DNA of 64,000 nt from RBG-16-66-20 sp049651845 (GCA_049651845.1 JBASCW010000052.1:1-64000); one strand, 5' to 3'; positions 41,609 through 50,036 are shown, counted from the first letter of the stretch. Notes: generated by a model from the sequence alone, not told the origin. A program made the numbers and translations.

Positions 41609-42534
41609 AGATCCTCATGACCGGCGCCTCGGGCTACATCGGCGGCAGCGTGGCCGATTTGCTGATCGAGGCCGGTCACGCGATCACCGGGCTCGCCCGC
41701 ACCGAGGCCGCGGCGGCCAGGCTTCGCGAGCACGGCATCGATGCGGTGCGCGGTGACCTGAGCAGCCACGGCATCGTCAGGAACGCGGCGCGCGCGGCGG
41801 AGGCCGTCATCAACTGCGCCAACGCCGAGGACCCGTTCGTCGTCGCAGCCGTCCTCGAGGGGCTCGCAGGCTCGGGCAAGGCGTTCCTGCACACCAGCGG
41901 CTCGAGCGTGATCGGCGACAAGGCCGCCGGCAAGCGCTCGCCCACGATCTATCGCGAGGACACGCCGCACGAGCCGCTGCCGGAGAAGATCCAGCGCCAC
42001 GCGGTGCAGGGCAGGGTGCTTGTGGCGGCCGGGCAGGGCGTGCGCTCGACGGTGCTTTGTCCCTGCCTGATCTACGGCCAGGGCCGGGGGGCGAACCCGG
42101 ACAGCATCCAGGTGCCGAGCCTGATCCGCCAGGCAGTGAAAAGCGGCATCCCGCGCTATATCGGCGAGGGCGAGAACGTCTGGTCGACGGTCCACATCGA
42201 CGACGTCGCCGGCGCCTATCTGCTCGCGCTCGAGCGCGCGCCAGCGGGCTCGTTCTACTTCATCGAGAACGGCGAGGCGAGCCTGAGGTCGATCGTCGAG
42301 TCGATCGCGCGCTTGCTCGGCGGCAAGGCCGCGCAGGGCTGGGACATCGATGCCGCGATCGCCGAGTGGGGCCCGCAGTCGGCGTGGTTCTCGCTCGGCG
42401 GCAACAGCCGCGTGAACGCCGACAAGGCACGCCGCGAGCTGGGCTGGAAGCCGCGGGGCGCGAGCCTCTTCGACGAGATCGAGCGCGGCTGGTACCGGCG
42501 CCAGCTCGACGCTGGCGCCTACGCGCCGCGCTAG
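41605..42534 (+). CDS. NAD-dependent epimerase/dehydratase family protein
   Basis: 309 residues, GTG start. Extended SDR: the Rossmann motif TGASGYIGGS at 6-15, LHTSGSSVIG, and WSTVHIDDVAGAYLLALE. The usual YxxxK motif is not obvious near residue 135, where IQRHAVQGRV stands, so it may be an atypical, binding or regulatory member (NmrA-like end of the spectrum). The GTGA overlap with the secreted protein indicates one operon; a promoter-like TTGACG follows before the CBS-BON gene, without a clear -10. Confidence 0.78.
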   Translation: MKILMTGASGYIGGSVADLLIEAGHAITGLARTEAAAARLREHGIDAVRGDLSSHGIVRNAARAAEAVINCANAEDPFVVAAVLEGLAGSGKAFLHTSGSSVIGDKAAGKRSPTIYREDTPHEPLPEKIQRHAVQGRVLVAAGQGVRSTVLCPCLIYGQGRGANPDSIQVPSLIRQAVKSGIPRYIGEGENVWSTVHIDDVAGAYLLALERAPAGSFYFIENGEASLRSIVESIARLLGGKAAQGWDIDAAIAEWGPQSAWFSLGGNSRVNADKARRELGWKPRGASLFDEIERGWYRRQLDAGAYAPR

Positions 42535-42585
42535 TACTTGACGAAGATCAAGCAAGCCGGCCGTCCTTCGTCTAAGCTGGCCGCG

Positions 42586-43263
42586 ATGAAAGCCGCCGAC
42601 ATCATGGCGAAGGAAGTTGTCGCGGTGCGCCCGGAGGATTCGACGCGCGAGGTTGCGCTGCTGATGGTCGAGCGGCGCATCAGTGGCGTGCCGGTGGTCG
42701 ATGCGGAGGGGCGGGTGCTTGGCGTCGTGAGCGAGGGCGATTTTCTCCGGCGGCCCGAGCTCGATACCGACCGGCCGAGCAGCGGCTGGCTGAGTTTTTT
42801 CCTTTCGGAGGAGGATCGTGCGCGCGGCTTCGTCAAGTCTCACGGACTCAAGGCCCGGGACGTGATGACGCGGCCGGCGGTCTGCGTCGCTCCGGAAGCG
42901 CCGCTCGCGGAGGTGGTGCGGTTGATGGAACGGGGCAAGGTGAAGCGCCTGCCGGTCGTCGCCGACGGCAAGCTGGTCGGCATCGTCACGCGTGCCGATC
43001 TGCTGCGTGCTTTCGCCATGCAACCGGCCTCCCCGCCCGTCGCGTCGACGGATCAGGAGTTGCGCGATCGGATTGCGGCGTTGCTGCGCGACCAGGATTG
43101 GACCGCGAGCGCCATGGTCAACGTCGAGGTCGAGGCCGGCGTGGTGAGTATCTGGGGAACGGTGGAATCCGCTGCGCAGCGAGACGCGCTCATGCTCGCG
43201 GTGCGGGGCGTGCCCGGCGTGAAGGAAGTGGTGCCGCACCTGGGCCGGACGATGGCGGGCTGA
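42586..43263 (+). CDS. CBS-domain pair protein with C-terminal BON domain
   Basis: 225 residues. Two CBS domains (about 8-60, AADIMAKEVVAVRPEDST; and 85-145, ARDVMTRPAVCVAPEAP) are followed by a BON domain (VEVEAGVVSIWGTVESAAQRDAL). CBS pairs bind adenine nucleotides and sense energy state; BON domains bind membranes or ligands. The longer frame from TTG at 42538 is rejected; the ATG at 42586 begins the domain cleanly. The gene converges on the methyltransferase gene with one base between stops. Confidence 0.85.
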   Translation: MKAADIMAKEVVAVRPEDSTREVALLMVERRISGVPVVDAEGRVLGVVSEGDFLRRPELDTDRPSSGWLSFFLSEEDRARGFVKSHGLKARDVMTRPAVCVAPEAPLAEVVRLMERGKVKRLPVVADGKLVGIVTRADLLRAFAMQPASPPVASTDQELRDRIAALLRDQDWTASAMVNVEVEAGVVSIWGTVESAAQRDALMLAVRGVPGVKEVVPHLGRTMAG

Positions 43264-43264
43264 G

Positions 43265-43825
43265 TCAGCGCGGGCGCGCAGGTACGATCCAGAGCAGGAT
43301 CGGGTGCCCGCCGCTCTGCGCGGTGCGTTGCGGCGGCCAGTCGCCGAGGTCGAAGCGGTGCGACACGATGCGCGCGCCGGGCTTGAGCTCGGCGAGCAAT
43401 TTCGCCTTCAGCCGCCGGTTCATCTCGGGAAACAGGAACAGCGTCACCACCGTCGCTTCGCCAAGGTCCGCGCCGAACAGGTCCTGTTGGCGGAAATCGA
43501 CCCTGTGCGCGACGCCGGCCTCGCGCGCGTTGCAGCGCGCGAGCGCGACCAGTCGCGCGTCGAGCTCGATGCCGACGCCGCGCGCGCCGTAGTCGCGCGC
43601 CGCGGCGATCGGAATGCGGCCGTCGCCCGAGCCCAGGTCGTAGACCACGTCGGCAGGCGACACGCCGGCGAGGCGCAGCATCGCCGCCACTACCGGAGCG
43701 GGCGTGGGCAAGTGCAGCAGGTCGGCCTCGTGCGCTTGGGCGGCGTAGGGCTCGCGCGGCTCGGCGCATTGCGCGCTCGCCGCCGCTACCAGCACGAACG
43801 CTGCCAGCATGCAAAATACGCGCAT
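43265..43825 (-). CDS. SAM-dependent methyltransferase with a signal peptide
   Basis: 186 residues. Motif I VYDLGSGDGRIPIAAA (about 61-76) and the following ELDARLV and DLF motifs identify a class I Rossmann methyltransferase. The N-terminus MRVFCMLAAFVLVAAASAQCAE reads as a signal peptide, perhaps lipoprotein-like (AQC), so the enzyme would be exported, where SAM is not expected; a cytosolic start further downstream is possible but none is obvious. Its start codon overlaps the divergent amidohydrolase start on the other strand at a CATG. Confidence 0.8.
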   Translation of the reverse strand: MRVFCMLAAFVLVAAASAQCAEPREPYAAQAHEADLLHLPTPAPVVAAMLRLAGVSPADVVYDLGSGDGRIPIAAARDYGARGVGIELDARLVALARCNAREAGVAHRVDFRQQDLFGADLGEATVVTLFLFPEMNRRLKAKLLAELKPGARIVSHRFDLGDWPPQRTAQSGGHPILLWIVPARPR

Positions 43826-44693
43826 GGCCGGAGACTATCCCATAGTGGATGCGCACCAGCATTTCTGGGATACGCGCGCCAACTACCATCCCTGGTTGCG
43901 CGATGAGCCGCCGATCGCGTTCCGCTACGGCGACTACTCGGCGCTGCGCCGGCCGTACCTGCCCGCCGACTATCTTGCCGATGCGCGCGGGCACGAGGTG
44001 GTGAAGACGGTGTATGTCGAGACCGAGTGGAATCCGCGCGATCCCCTGGGTGAAACCGCGTGGGTCGATGCATTGCGGCGCGAAAGCGGATTTCCTACCG
44101 TGATGGTGGCGCAGGCGTGGCTCGACCGGGAGGACGCGAGCGCGGTGCTCGAGCGGCAGGCGGCGTATCCGTTCGTGCGCGGCATCCGGCACAAGCCGCG
44201 GCCCGGCGCCATGCGCGATGCGCGCTGGCGCGCGGGCTATGCGCTGCTCGCGCGCCACGATCTTCGCTTCGACCTGCAATCGTCCTGGCGCGAGCTCGCC
44301 GATGCCGCCGCGCTCTGCCACGCGTTTCCCGGCACGCCGCTGATCCTCAACCACACCGGACTGCCCACCGATCGGAGTCCGCGGGGGTTGGCCGGCTGGA
44401 AGCAGGCGCTGCGCGGGCTCGCCGCCTGCCCGAACGCCGCGATCAAGATCTCCGGCATTTGCGTGCCCGGCGCGCGCTGGACGCCCGGGCTCAATCGCGA
44501 GGTGGTCCTTGCGGCAATCGATGTTTTCGGCGCCGAGCGCGCGATGTTCGCCAGCAATTTCCCCGTCGACGGGCTGTTGGCCAGCTTCGACGAGATCTAT
44601 TCCGGCTTTCGCGCGATCGCGGCGGAATTCACGGCATCCGAGCGGCGCGCGCTTTTCCACGACAATGCGGTTCGCATCTACGCCATGGAGTGA
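43824..44693 (+). CDS. Amidohydrolase 2 family protein (sugar lactonase-like)
   Basis: 289 residues. The metal-binding HxH is at VDAHQHFWD (His9, His11), with HVNH-like LILNHTG and FASNFPVDG near the C-terminus. This is COG3618, which includes L-fucono- and L-rhamnono-lactonases and 4-sulfomuconolactonase. The start at 43824 (MAGDYPIVD) overlaps the divergent methyltransferase start; an ATG at 43809 is an alternative. A 3-hydroxyisobutyrate-dehydrogenase-like gene follows after 2 nt, which suits hydrolysis of a lactone and oxidation of the acid. Confidence 0.86.
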   Translation: MAGDYPIVDAHQHFWDTRANYHPWLRDEPPIAFRYGDYSALRRPYLPADYLADARGHEVVKTVYVETEWNPRDPLGETAWVDALRRESGFPTVMVAQAWLDREDASAVLERQAAYPFVRGIRHKPRPGAMRDARWRAGYALLARHDLRFDLQSSWRELADAAALCHAFPGTPLILNHTGLPTDRSPRGLAGWKQALRGLAACPNAAIKISGICVPGARWTPGLNREVVLAAIDVFGAERAMFASNFPVDGLLASFDEIYSGFRAIAAEFTASERRALFHDNAVRIYAME

Positions 44694-44695
44694 GC

Positions 44696-45583
44696 ATGCC
44701 CAGCAAAGCAAGCATCGGTTACGCCGGCGTCGGCCTGATGGGCCTGCCGATGGTGAAGCGCCTCCTGTCGCTCGGCTATCCGGTCAGGGCGTTCGACATC
44801 GTTGCCGCGAAGGTCACCGACGCAGGAGCGGTGCCGGCCACGTCGGCCGCCGACGCCGCGACAGGCGCGGAGTTCGTGCTGCTCAATTTGCCGACCACCG
44901 AAGCGGTGGAGCAGGCGGTGTTTGGCGAGACGGGCGTCGCGTCCGCATTGCGGCCGCCGCAGCTCGTCGTCGACTTCTCCACCATCAAGGTCGAGAAATG
45001 CAAGGCGTTCGCGCGCAAGCTGCGCGCGGCAACCGGCTGCGGCTGGATCGATGCTCCGGTCTCGGGCGGTCCGCCCGCCTCGGGGACCGGCACGCTCACC
45101 GTCATGGCCGGCGGCGAGCCTGCCGACATCGAGCGCGCGCGGCCGCTCTTCGCCGACATCGCCGGCCGGTTCACCCACATGGGGCCGGCGGGTGCCGGCA
45201 TGGTCGCGAAGATGCTGAACCAGCTCATCGTCGGTTGCGGCCACGCGGTCATGGCTGAGGCGGTGATTCTCGCCGAAGCCGCGGGCATCGATGCCGCGCG
45301 GCTGCCCGAGTGCCTGGCCGGGGGGCACGCCGACGGCTCGCTGCTGCAGAACCTGTACCCGCGCATGCAGCGGCGGGATTTCCGTCCGCTGGGCTACTCA
45401 CGCCAGCTGCTGAAGGACCTTGAAATGGTGCACGAGTATGCCGCGGCCCTGAAAGCGCCAACCCCCATGATGGGCGAGGCTCTGTCGCTATACCGCATGC
45501 TGGTCCACCAAGGACACGCCGAGCTGGACACTGGAGCGCTCGTCAGGCTCTACGACCCCGCTGCGCCAACGGCAGCAACGTGA
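44696..45583 (+). CDS. NAD(P)-dependent beta-hydroxyacid dehydrogenase (3-hydroxyisobutyrate dehydrogenase family)
   Basis: 295 residues with the N-terminal Rossmann motif GYAGVGLMGLPMVK, the substrate segment DAPVSGGPPASGTGTL and the catalytic lysine in GAGMVAKMLNQ near residue 170. The family oxidises 3-hydroxyisobutyrate, tartronate semialdehyde, glyoxylate-derived acids and 2-hydroxymethylglutarate. It lies 2 nt after the amidohydrolase and is followed by the third TRAP system, so it probably oxidises an imported or lactone-derived hydroxy acid. Confidence 0.86.
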   Translation: MPSKASIGYAGVGLMGLPMVKRLLSLGYPVRAFDIVAAKVTDAGAVPATSAADAATGAEFVLLNLPTTEAVEQAVFGETGVASALRPPQLVVDFSTIKVEKCKAFARKLRAATGCGWIDAPVSGGPPASGTGTLTVMAGGEPADIERARPLFADIAGRFTHMGPAGAGMVAKMLNQLIVGCGHAVMAEAVILAEAAGIDAARLPECLAGGHADGSLLQNLYPRMQRRDFRPLGYSRQLLKDLEMVHEYAAALKAPTPMMGEALSLYRMLVHQGHAELDTGALVRLYDPAAPTAAT

Positions 45584-45690
45584 TGCATTCTGCGTCGATC
45601 GGGGCGGCCTGCTGCACAGCAGCAGAAACGCGACGCGATACGACCCGATTCAATTCGAACCAAGCCCTTGCACAGCGCAATGGATTGAGG

Positions 45691-45720
45691 TTGTGAGTTC
45701 ACCGTTTGGTGAATTAGTAT
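45691..45720 (+). promoter_or_regulatory. Candidate repressible promoter of the third TRAP operon, with palindromic operator
   Basis: TTGTGA at 45691-45696 and TAGTAT at 45715-45720, 18-nt spacer. The perfect inverted repeat TTCACC-GTTT-GGTGAA (45698-45713) lies entirely in the spacer, where a bound repressor would block RNA polymerase. The surrounding 218-nt intergenic region (45584-45801) otherwise holds a small CTGCTG/CAGCAG hairpin and the GGAGGAGG ribosome site. Confidence 0.5.
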
Positions 45721-45801
45721 CCGATCGGACGCGCAAGGAGGCGCGGACCGGGACCTCGGCCAGACGCGGACGATCCCGGCAACCAAACGGAGGAGGGATC
45801 G

Positions 45802-46911
45802 ATGAGCACCAGAAATTCCACGAAGTGGACGACGGTTGCGTTGGCCGTGGCGGGAGCCTTGGCTGTCAACGCCGCGCAGGCGCAGCAGCCGAAGGTGAAC
45901 TGGAAGTTGCAGAGCGCGTTTGGCAGTTCGCTCACGCACCTCGGGGTCTCAGCGACGCGGTTCGTCAAGGACGTCGAGGAAATGACGGACGGCAACTTCG
46001 TCATCAAGTTCCACGAGCCCGGTGCGTTGGTGCCGGTGCTGGAATGCTTCGATGCCGCTTCCAAGGGCTCGGTGGATGCCTGCTGGTCGCCGGCGGGCAA
46101 CTATGCCGGCAAGTACGCGGCGTTGTCGTTCTTTACTGCGGTGCCCTTCGGTCCGGGCTACGGCGAGTTCATGGCCTGGAAGATTTTCGGCAACGGTAAC
46201 AAGCTGCGCGACGAGATCTATGCCAAGCATGACCTGATCGCGTTCGACGCGCTGGCGATCGGCCCCGAGACCTCGGGCTGGTTCCGCCGCGAGATCAAGT
46301 CGATGGACCAGATCAAGGGGCTCAAGATGCGCTTCTTCGGCCTGGGCGCGAAGGTGATGCAGAAGCTCGGGGTCTCGACCCAGATGCTGGCGGCCTCGGA
46401 CATCTTTCCGGCGCTGGAGCGCGGCGTGATCGACGCCACCGAGTTCTCCATGCCCGCCATGGACATCAAGCTGGGTTTCCACCAGGTGGCGAAGTTCAAC
46501 TACTTCCCGGGCTGGCACCAGTCGGTGTCGATGACCGAGATCATGATGAACAAGAAGGTCTTCGACTCGCTGCCCAAGTCCTACAAGAAAATCATCGAGG
46601 TCGCGGCGGGCAACCAGCTTTCCTACACCTACGCGGAAACGGAAGCGACGCAATTCGGCGTCATGGCCGAGATGCGGGACAAGCACAAGGTGCAGGTCAA
46701 GCGCTGGAAGGACAGCGAACTCGCCATTTTCGAGAAGGCCTGGCTGGATGTGATCGCGGAAGAATCCGCGAAAGACCCGCTGTTCAAGCGGATCGCCGAC
46801 GACTACCTGGCCTTCCGGAAGAACTACGCGATCTGGGGTGACGCGCAGTTCATGAAGCCGACCTATCTCGCCCCCAAGCCCGCAGCGCAGCCTGCGGCGG
46901 CGAAGAAGTAA
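45802..46911 (+). CDS. TRAP transporter substrate-binding protein (DctP family)
   Basis: 369 residues with a signal peptide ending in NAAQAQQ and a TakP/DctP fold: LTHLGVSATRFVKDVEEMTDGN, LKGLKMRFFGLGAKVMQKLG (in pieces), ASDIFPALERGVIDATEFSMPAMD. It has the same length as, and is related to, the protein at 4907, but not to the shorter one at 37408. It ends in an Ala/Pro/Lys-rich tail. A long stem-loop separates it from dctM. Confidence 0.91.
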   Translation: MSTRNSTKWTTVALAVAGALAVNAAQAQQPKVNWKLQSAFGSSLTHLGVSATRFVKDVEEMTDGNFVIKFHEPGALVPVLECFDAASKGSVDACWSPAGNYAGKYAALSFFTAVPFGPGYGEFMAWKIFGNGNKLRDEIYAKHDLIAFDALAIGPETSGWFRREIKSMDQIKGLKMRFFGLGAKVMQKLGVSTQMLAASDIFPALERGVIDATEFSMPAMDIKLGFHQVAKFNYFPGWHQSVSMTEIMMNKKVFDSLPKSYKKIIEVAAGNQLSYTYAETEATQFGVMAEMRDKHKVQVKRWKDSELAIFEKAWLDVIAEESAKDPLFKRIADDYLAFRKNYAIWGDAQFMKPTYLAPKPAAQPAAAKK

Positions 46912-46923
46912 TTGATGACGTTT

Positions 46924-46973
46924 CGGCGCCAGCGGCCGTGCCCTAGGCACGGTGCTGGCGCCGTGCTTGTTTT
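46924..46973 (+). terminator. Large stem-loop between dctP and dctM
   Basis: An outer stem CGGCGCCAGC (46924-46933) with GCTGGCGCCG (46954-46963) encloses an inner stem CCGTGCC (46936-46942) with GGCACGG (46946-46952). GTGCTTGTTTT follows. It resembles an attenuating terminator or an mRNA-stabilising element, as with the hairpin in the second TRAP operon. Confidence 0.7.
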
Positions 46974-46985
46974 GGGGAAGCTCTG

Positions 46986-48482
46986 ATGGAATTCTTGGTC
47001 AAACTGGGAAGCCGGCTCGGCAATCGCTACGTCGTGGCGATCGGCCTGATCCTGCTGCTTGGCTTCGGCTACGCCTACGTGACCGGGCTCCAGCCTGCGG
47101 CGCGCGCCGACTTGCTCGTCAAGGCGCGCGCGCTGCTGCCGATGTTCATGTTTCTTACGCTCGGGATACTGCTGTTTTCCGGCTACCCGGTGGCGTTCAT
47201 CCTCGGGGGCCTCGCGCTGATCTTCGGCCTGCTCGGCTTCCTGCTCGGCTCGTTCAAGATGGTGCATTTCTTCAATTTCGTGCCGCGCATCTGGGGCCAG
47301 GCGGCCGAGAACCTGGTGCTGGTGGCGATCCCCACCTTCATCTTCATGGGCGTGATGATGGAGCGCAGCGGCATCGCCCAAGACCTGCTGTATTGCGTGC
47401 AGCTGATCCTGAAGCGCGTGCCGGGCGCACTCGCGCTCGGGGTCACCATCATGGGCACGATCCTCGCGGCGATGACCGGCATCATCGGCGCCTCGGTCAC
47501 CATGATGACCGCGCTCGCCCTGCCCACCATGATCAAGCAGGGCTACAGCCACGCGCTGTCCTGTGGCACCATTGCGGCTGCGGGCACGCTGGGCATCCTC
47601 ATTCCGCCCAGCATCATGCTGATCGTCATGTCCGACCTGCTCTCGGTCTCGGTCGGCAACATGTTCTCGGCGGCGATCATTCCGGGCCTCACGCTGGCGG
47701 CGATGTATATGTTGTTCATCTTCCTCGCCGCCAAGCTCAAGCCCTCGCTCGCGCCGCCCCTGCCGCCCGACCTGCTGACGGTGCCCAAAGGCAAGCTGGG
47801 TCCGCTGCTCTTCCGCGCCTTCTTCCCGCCGGTGTTCCTCATCGGCACCATCAAGCTTTCGATCCTGCTCGGCTGGGCGACGCCGAGCGAGGCGGGCGCG
47901 GTCGGCGCGGGCGGCGCGATCGTGCTCGCCGCGCTGTGGGGCCGGCTCAACTGGAAGATGATGAACACCGTCTGCCAGAGCGCGGCGCGCACCATCTCGA
48001 TGGTGTTCTTCATCATCATCAGCGCGACCTGCTACGCGTTCGTCTACCGGCAGCTCGGCGGCGACGACGTGGTCGAGCACTGGATCAAGGAAGCGGGCCT
48101 GGGGCCCTGGGGCTTCGTGATCCTGGTGATGGCGATCGTGTTCCTGCTCGGCTTCTTCCTCGACTGGATCGAGATCACCCTGATCGTGCTGCCGGTGTTC
48201 GCGCCGCTGATCGGGACGCTCGACTTCGGCGATCATGTGCCCAAGGCCGACGTCGTCTACTGGTTCCTGATCTGCCTGGCGGTCAACCTGCAGACCTCGT
48301 TCCTCACGCCGCCGTTCGGCTTTGCGCTCTTTTACCTGAAGGGCATCGCGCCGAAGGAAGTGAAAATCCAGAGCATCTACCTCGGCATCGTTCCCTTCGT
48401 CATCATCCAGCTCATCGGCCTGATCCTCGTCATGGCGTACCCGCAGCTTGCGCTGTGGCTGATGCACGTGAGTTACGATTGA
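46986..48482 (+). CDS. TRAP transporter large permease subunit (DctM)
   Basis: 498 residues with about 12-13 membrane segments. The IIGASVTMMTALALPTM, AAGTLGILIPPSIMLIVM and LQTSFLTPPFGFALFYL segments are DctM signatures. It begins about 50 residues upstream of the usual N-terminal segment, with an extra hydrophobic stretch (VVAIGLILLLGFGYAYV). Here dctM precedes dctQ, the reverse of the other two TRAP systems in the window. The stop lies 2 nt before dctQ. Confidence 0.92.
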   Translation: MEFLVKLGSRLGNRYVVAIGLILLLGFGYAYVTGLQPAARADLLVKARALLPMFMFLTLGILLFSGYPVAFILGGLALIFGLLGFLLGSFKMVHFFNFVPRIWGQAAENLVLVAIPTFIFMGVMMERSGIAQDLLYCVQLILKRVPGALALGVTIMGTILAAMTGIIGASVTMMTALALPTMIKQGYSHALSCGTIAAAGTLGILIPPSIMLIVMSDLLSVSVGNMFSAAIIPGLTLAAMYMLFIFLAAKLKPSLAPPLPPDLLTVPKGKLGPLLFRAFFPPVFLIGTIKLSILLGWATPSEAGAVGAGGAIVLAALWGRLNWKMMNTVCQSAARTISMVFFIIISATCYAFVYRQLGGDDVVEHWIKEAGLGPWGFVILVMAIVFLLGFFLDWIEITLIVLPVFAPLIGTLDFGDHVPKADVVYWFLICLAVNLQTSFLTPPFGFALFYLKGIAPKEVKIQSIYLGIVPFVIIQLIGLILVMAYPQLALWLMHVSYD

Positions 48483-48484
48483 CC

Positions 48485-49279
48485 ATGCAGACCGATAAGA
48501 GCGGAACATCGACGGGCGAAATGCCGCGTGCAGTCCGGGTTGCCGCCCGGCTGCGGCGGTTGGTGGATACCGTCGGCGGCTGGGGCGCCTGGCTGATCGT
48601 GCCGGTGGTGGTGATCACCTGCATCGACGTCATCGGCCGCAAGATCGGCTACGAGGACGAGGAAACCGGCAGGATCTACCGCCTGCAGGGGTGGCTCGCG
48701 GACAACCTGGGCGCGTTCTTCCAGTCCACCATCCTGCAGGAACTGGAGTGGCATTTCCATGCCGCACTGTTCGCGCTCGTGCTGGGCTATGGCGTGGTCT
48801 ACAACACCCACGTGCGCATCGACCTGATCCGCGACAGCCTGGATTTCCGCAAGAAGGCGTGGCTGGAGTTCGTGGGGCTCACCTTCTTCATGATTCCGTA
48901 TTGCGCGATCGTGATTTTTTTCGCCTTCGAATATACCTATGCGTCGTACATGATCAACGAGTCCTCGAACTCGACCGTCGGCCTGACTCACCGCTGGATC
49001 ATCAAGAGCGTGTTCATCGTCGGCCTGCTGGTGGCGGTGATCTCCGGGATCGCCGCCTGGCTGCAGGTCGCGACCATCCTGTGGGGGCCGAAGGAGCTGC
49101 GCTTTCCGCTGATGACGCTCGATTGGCCCGAGGAGGACGCGAAGATCGAGGGCAAGACGCGCGTCAAGCTCGAGGACGAATACGGCCTGCGGCTGTCGGA
49201 CCCGGCTGCACCCACCGACCCGACGCTCGCCGCCGCCCCGGACAAGGGCAAGGCGAAGGCGGCGGCGCCGCCAGCCTGA
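48485..49279 (+). CDS. TRAP transporter small permease subunit (DctQ) with a hydrophilic C-terminal tail
   Basis: 264 residues, longer than the usual 160-200. Four membrane segments in a DctQ layout (VVVITCIDVIGRKIG, FALVLGYGVVYN, TFFMIPYCAIVIFFAFEY and VFIVGLLVAVISGIAAW) are followed by about 65 charged and Ala/Pro/Lys-rich residues ending in KGKAKAAAPPA. It follows dctM by 2 nt. The tail is predicted to be cytosolic and disordered; its role is unknown. Confidence 0.84.
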   Translation: MQTDKSGTSTGEMPRAVRVAARLRRLVDTVGGWGAWLIVPVVVITCIDVIGRKIGYEDEETGRIYRLQGWLADNLGAFFQSTILQELEWHFHAALFALVLGYGVVYNTHVRIDLIRDSLDFRKKAWLEFVGLTFFMIPYCAIVIFFAFEYTYASYMINESSNSTVGLTHRWIIKSVFIVGLLVAVISGIAAWLQVATILWGPKELRFPLMTLDWPEEDAKIEGKTRVKLEDEYGLRLSDPAAPTDPTLAAAPDKGKAKAAAPPA

Positions 49280-49288
49280 GTTTCACCG

Positions 49289-49741
49289 GTGGAGTCCGCG
49301 TGGGAAAAGCTCGTCAAGCGCTACGTCTGGAATGACGAGCGCACACCTTACTTCACGCGCGTTGCCAACCTCACCCGGCTGCAGGCGCACTACGAGCTGT
49401 TCGGCTACTCGCTGCTTGTCGGTGTGCTGTTCGCGGCGCTGTCCGTGGCGGCGCTGTCGAGCGCGTTGCCGCATGGCGACGCGCCGGGAGTTTCTCTCTA
49501 CGCGTTCACGGTGTCTTGCGCAGCGGTACTGCTTGGCGCGACCCGGCATCCGTGGGCGGCAATCTGGTGCGCGGGCTCACCGCTTGCCCTGCTGGCGTAC
49601 TTCGCTGTCTGGGGCTTCCATCCCAGCCTCGAGTTCGGCGACAAGGTTCTGCTGGTCGCGGGCGTAGTCGCCTGGCTGCTGTACTCGCCCCGGGTGGTGG
49701 CCGTGGCGCGCGCCTGGCAGGAACTCGCCGGACCCGACTGA
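49289..49741 (+). CDS. Predicted membrane protein of unknown function
   Basis: 150 residues from a GTG at 49289. The N-terminal 40 residues are hydrophilic (MESAWEKLVKRYVWNDERTPYFTRV), followed by four predicted membrane segments. I do not recognise the family. It follows the third TRAP operon by 9 nt on the same strand and may be co-transcribed. The stop is immediately before a 2TM-domain frame. Confidence 0.65.
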   Translation: MESAWEKLVKRYVWNDERTPYFTRVANLTRLQAHYELFGYSLLVGVLFAALSVAALSSALPHGDAPGVSLYAFTVSCAAVLLGATRHPWAAIWCAGSPLALLAYFAVWGFHPSLEFGDKVLLVAGVVAWLLYSPRVVAVARAWQELAGPD

Positions 49742-49742
49742 G

Positions 49743-50027
49743 CGCGCGGGGCGTGCCACGACGGCAGCAACCGCCTTTCGCCGGCATGCCTGGGCCTACG
49801 CCGTCGCCGCGTGCGCCCTGACCGCGGCCAATTGGTACACGGGCGGCACTTGGTGGTCGTTCTGGCCGCTCGCCGCGTGGGGCGTCGTGTTCGCGGTGCA
49901 TTTCCTGATCCACAAGGCGAGGACGGTGGACGAGCGCTGGGTCGAGGAGCGCGCCGCCGACCTGCATTCCAAGAGTTATGACGCGGGCCATATCGACCAG
50001 ATTGCCGCGGACCAGAAAAAGAAATAG
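49743..50027 (+). pseudogene. 2TM-domain reading frame without a usable start codon
   Basis: The frame encodes a typical 2TM-domain protein: FRRHAWAYAVAACALTAANW, then TGGTWWSFWPLAAWGVVFAVH and a charged tail ending in DQKKK. No ATG, GTG, TTG or CTG occurs in frame between an upstream stop (about 49667) and the domain. A GTG at 49753 in another frame would give MPRRQQPP, and one missing base near 49773-49775 would join it to the domain. So it is a frameshifted gene, a sequencing error, or a gene with an unknown start. Confidence 0.55.
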
Positions 50028-50036
50028 CCGCAGGCC

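Noticed and set aside
42538..42566. TTGACG before the CBS-BON gene as a promoter
   Set aside because: No -10-like box at the right distance.
45609..45622. CTGCTG/CAGCAG hairpin downstream of the dehydrogenase gene as terminator
   Set aside because: Only a 2-nt loop and no T-run follows.
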